Made by a program: the position numbers and the translations under genes. Below, piece by piece: positions 5,621 to 5,745 of a DNA stretch of 5,745 bases. How positions within the stretch are numbered: position 1 is the stretch's first letter; each line of letters opens with the position of its first letter. This DNA is from Acidobacteriaceae bacterium (GTDB taxonomy: Bacteria; Acidobacteriota; Terriglobia; Terriglobales; Acidobacteriaceae), in NCBI GenBank assembly GCA_027306745.1, contig DAHUZD010000107.1, positions 1-5,745 of the forward strand, read 5' to 3'. The notes under the pieces are model-generated. The model was not told the DNA's origin, ran no database searches, and was given only the letters and a program-made list of their open reading frames with translations.

Positions 5621-5745
5621 GTGGGTGCAAAAACTCCACACCCTCGACACGTCATTCTGATCGCAGCGTAGCGAAGTGAAGAATCCAGAGAACGCTCGCG
5701 GGGATGTTATGCCCTACATCCTCTGGATTCTTCGGTCGTCCGCCC
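5621..5745. repeat. Dispersed palindromic repeat, copy 2 (may continue past the window)
   Basis: This is a direct-orientation copy of the element at 4736. It shares GTGGG-x-GCAAAAACTCCAC, CCCTCGAC, GTCATTCTGATCG (from 5651), GCGAAGTGAAGAATCCAGAG and AACGCTCGCGG. Its core inverted repeat is 13 bp and perfect: GAAGAATCCAGAG at 5678-5690 and CTCTGGATTCTTC at 5721-5733, with a nested GATGT/ACATC stem. It is shorter than copy 1 before the core, and the inverted TCAGAATGAC end seen in copy 1 does not appear before the window ends. Confidence 0.85.

Noticed and set aside
4736..5745. The two direct repeats considered as a CRISPR array or attachment sites of an integrative element
   Set aside because: There are only two copies almost 900 bases apart, each with internal palindromes, and no integrase or cas gene is present.

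Overview
The window is a core information-processing locus from a GC-rich bacterium, with one accessory gene beside it. On the minus strand, in transcription order, lie rplA (L1), rplJ (L10), rplL (L7/L12) and the first 713 codons of rpoB (RNA polymerase beta), which runs off the left edge. I place the organism in the Acidobacteriota, probably the Terriglobia/Acidobacteriaceae. The reasons are the style of the RpoB sequence, a cysteine-rich insert near its N terminus, and dispersed palindromic intergenic repeats of a type I associate with that phylum. This placement is from recall; no database search was possible.

Layout: 1-2140 is rpoB (3' end missing). 2141-2652 is an unusually long non-coding spacer with palindromes. 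2653-3033 is rplL. 3176-3712 is rplJ, which carries an in-frame TAG at 3365-3367. 3773-4483 is rplA. 4484-4670 holds a probable rplA leader and a sigma-70-type promoter. 4736-5066 is packed with inverted-repeat elements. 5097-5579 on the plus strand encodes an unrecognised four-helix membrane protein. The window closes with a second direct copy of the first repeat element.

The four minus-strand genes supply the L1 stalk, the L10(L12)n stalk that recruits translation factors, and the catalytic beta subunit. They form the usual rplA-rplJ-rplL-rpoB cluster. rplK (L11), normally just upstream of rplA, is absent here; a promoter, repeats and a divergent foreign-looking gene stand in its place.

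The points most worth a second look are: (i) an insert of about 60 residues in RpoB with eight cysteines, whose first half copies the Cys spacing of the beta' N-terminal zinc-binding domain; (ii) the amber codon in rplJ, exactly between the rRNA-binding domain and the L12-binding C-terminal helix; (iii) the AT-richer membrane-protein gene, apparently leaderless, sitting between two direct copies of a palindromic repeat. I see no CRISPR array, tRNA, rRNA, transposase or defence system.
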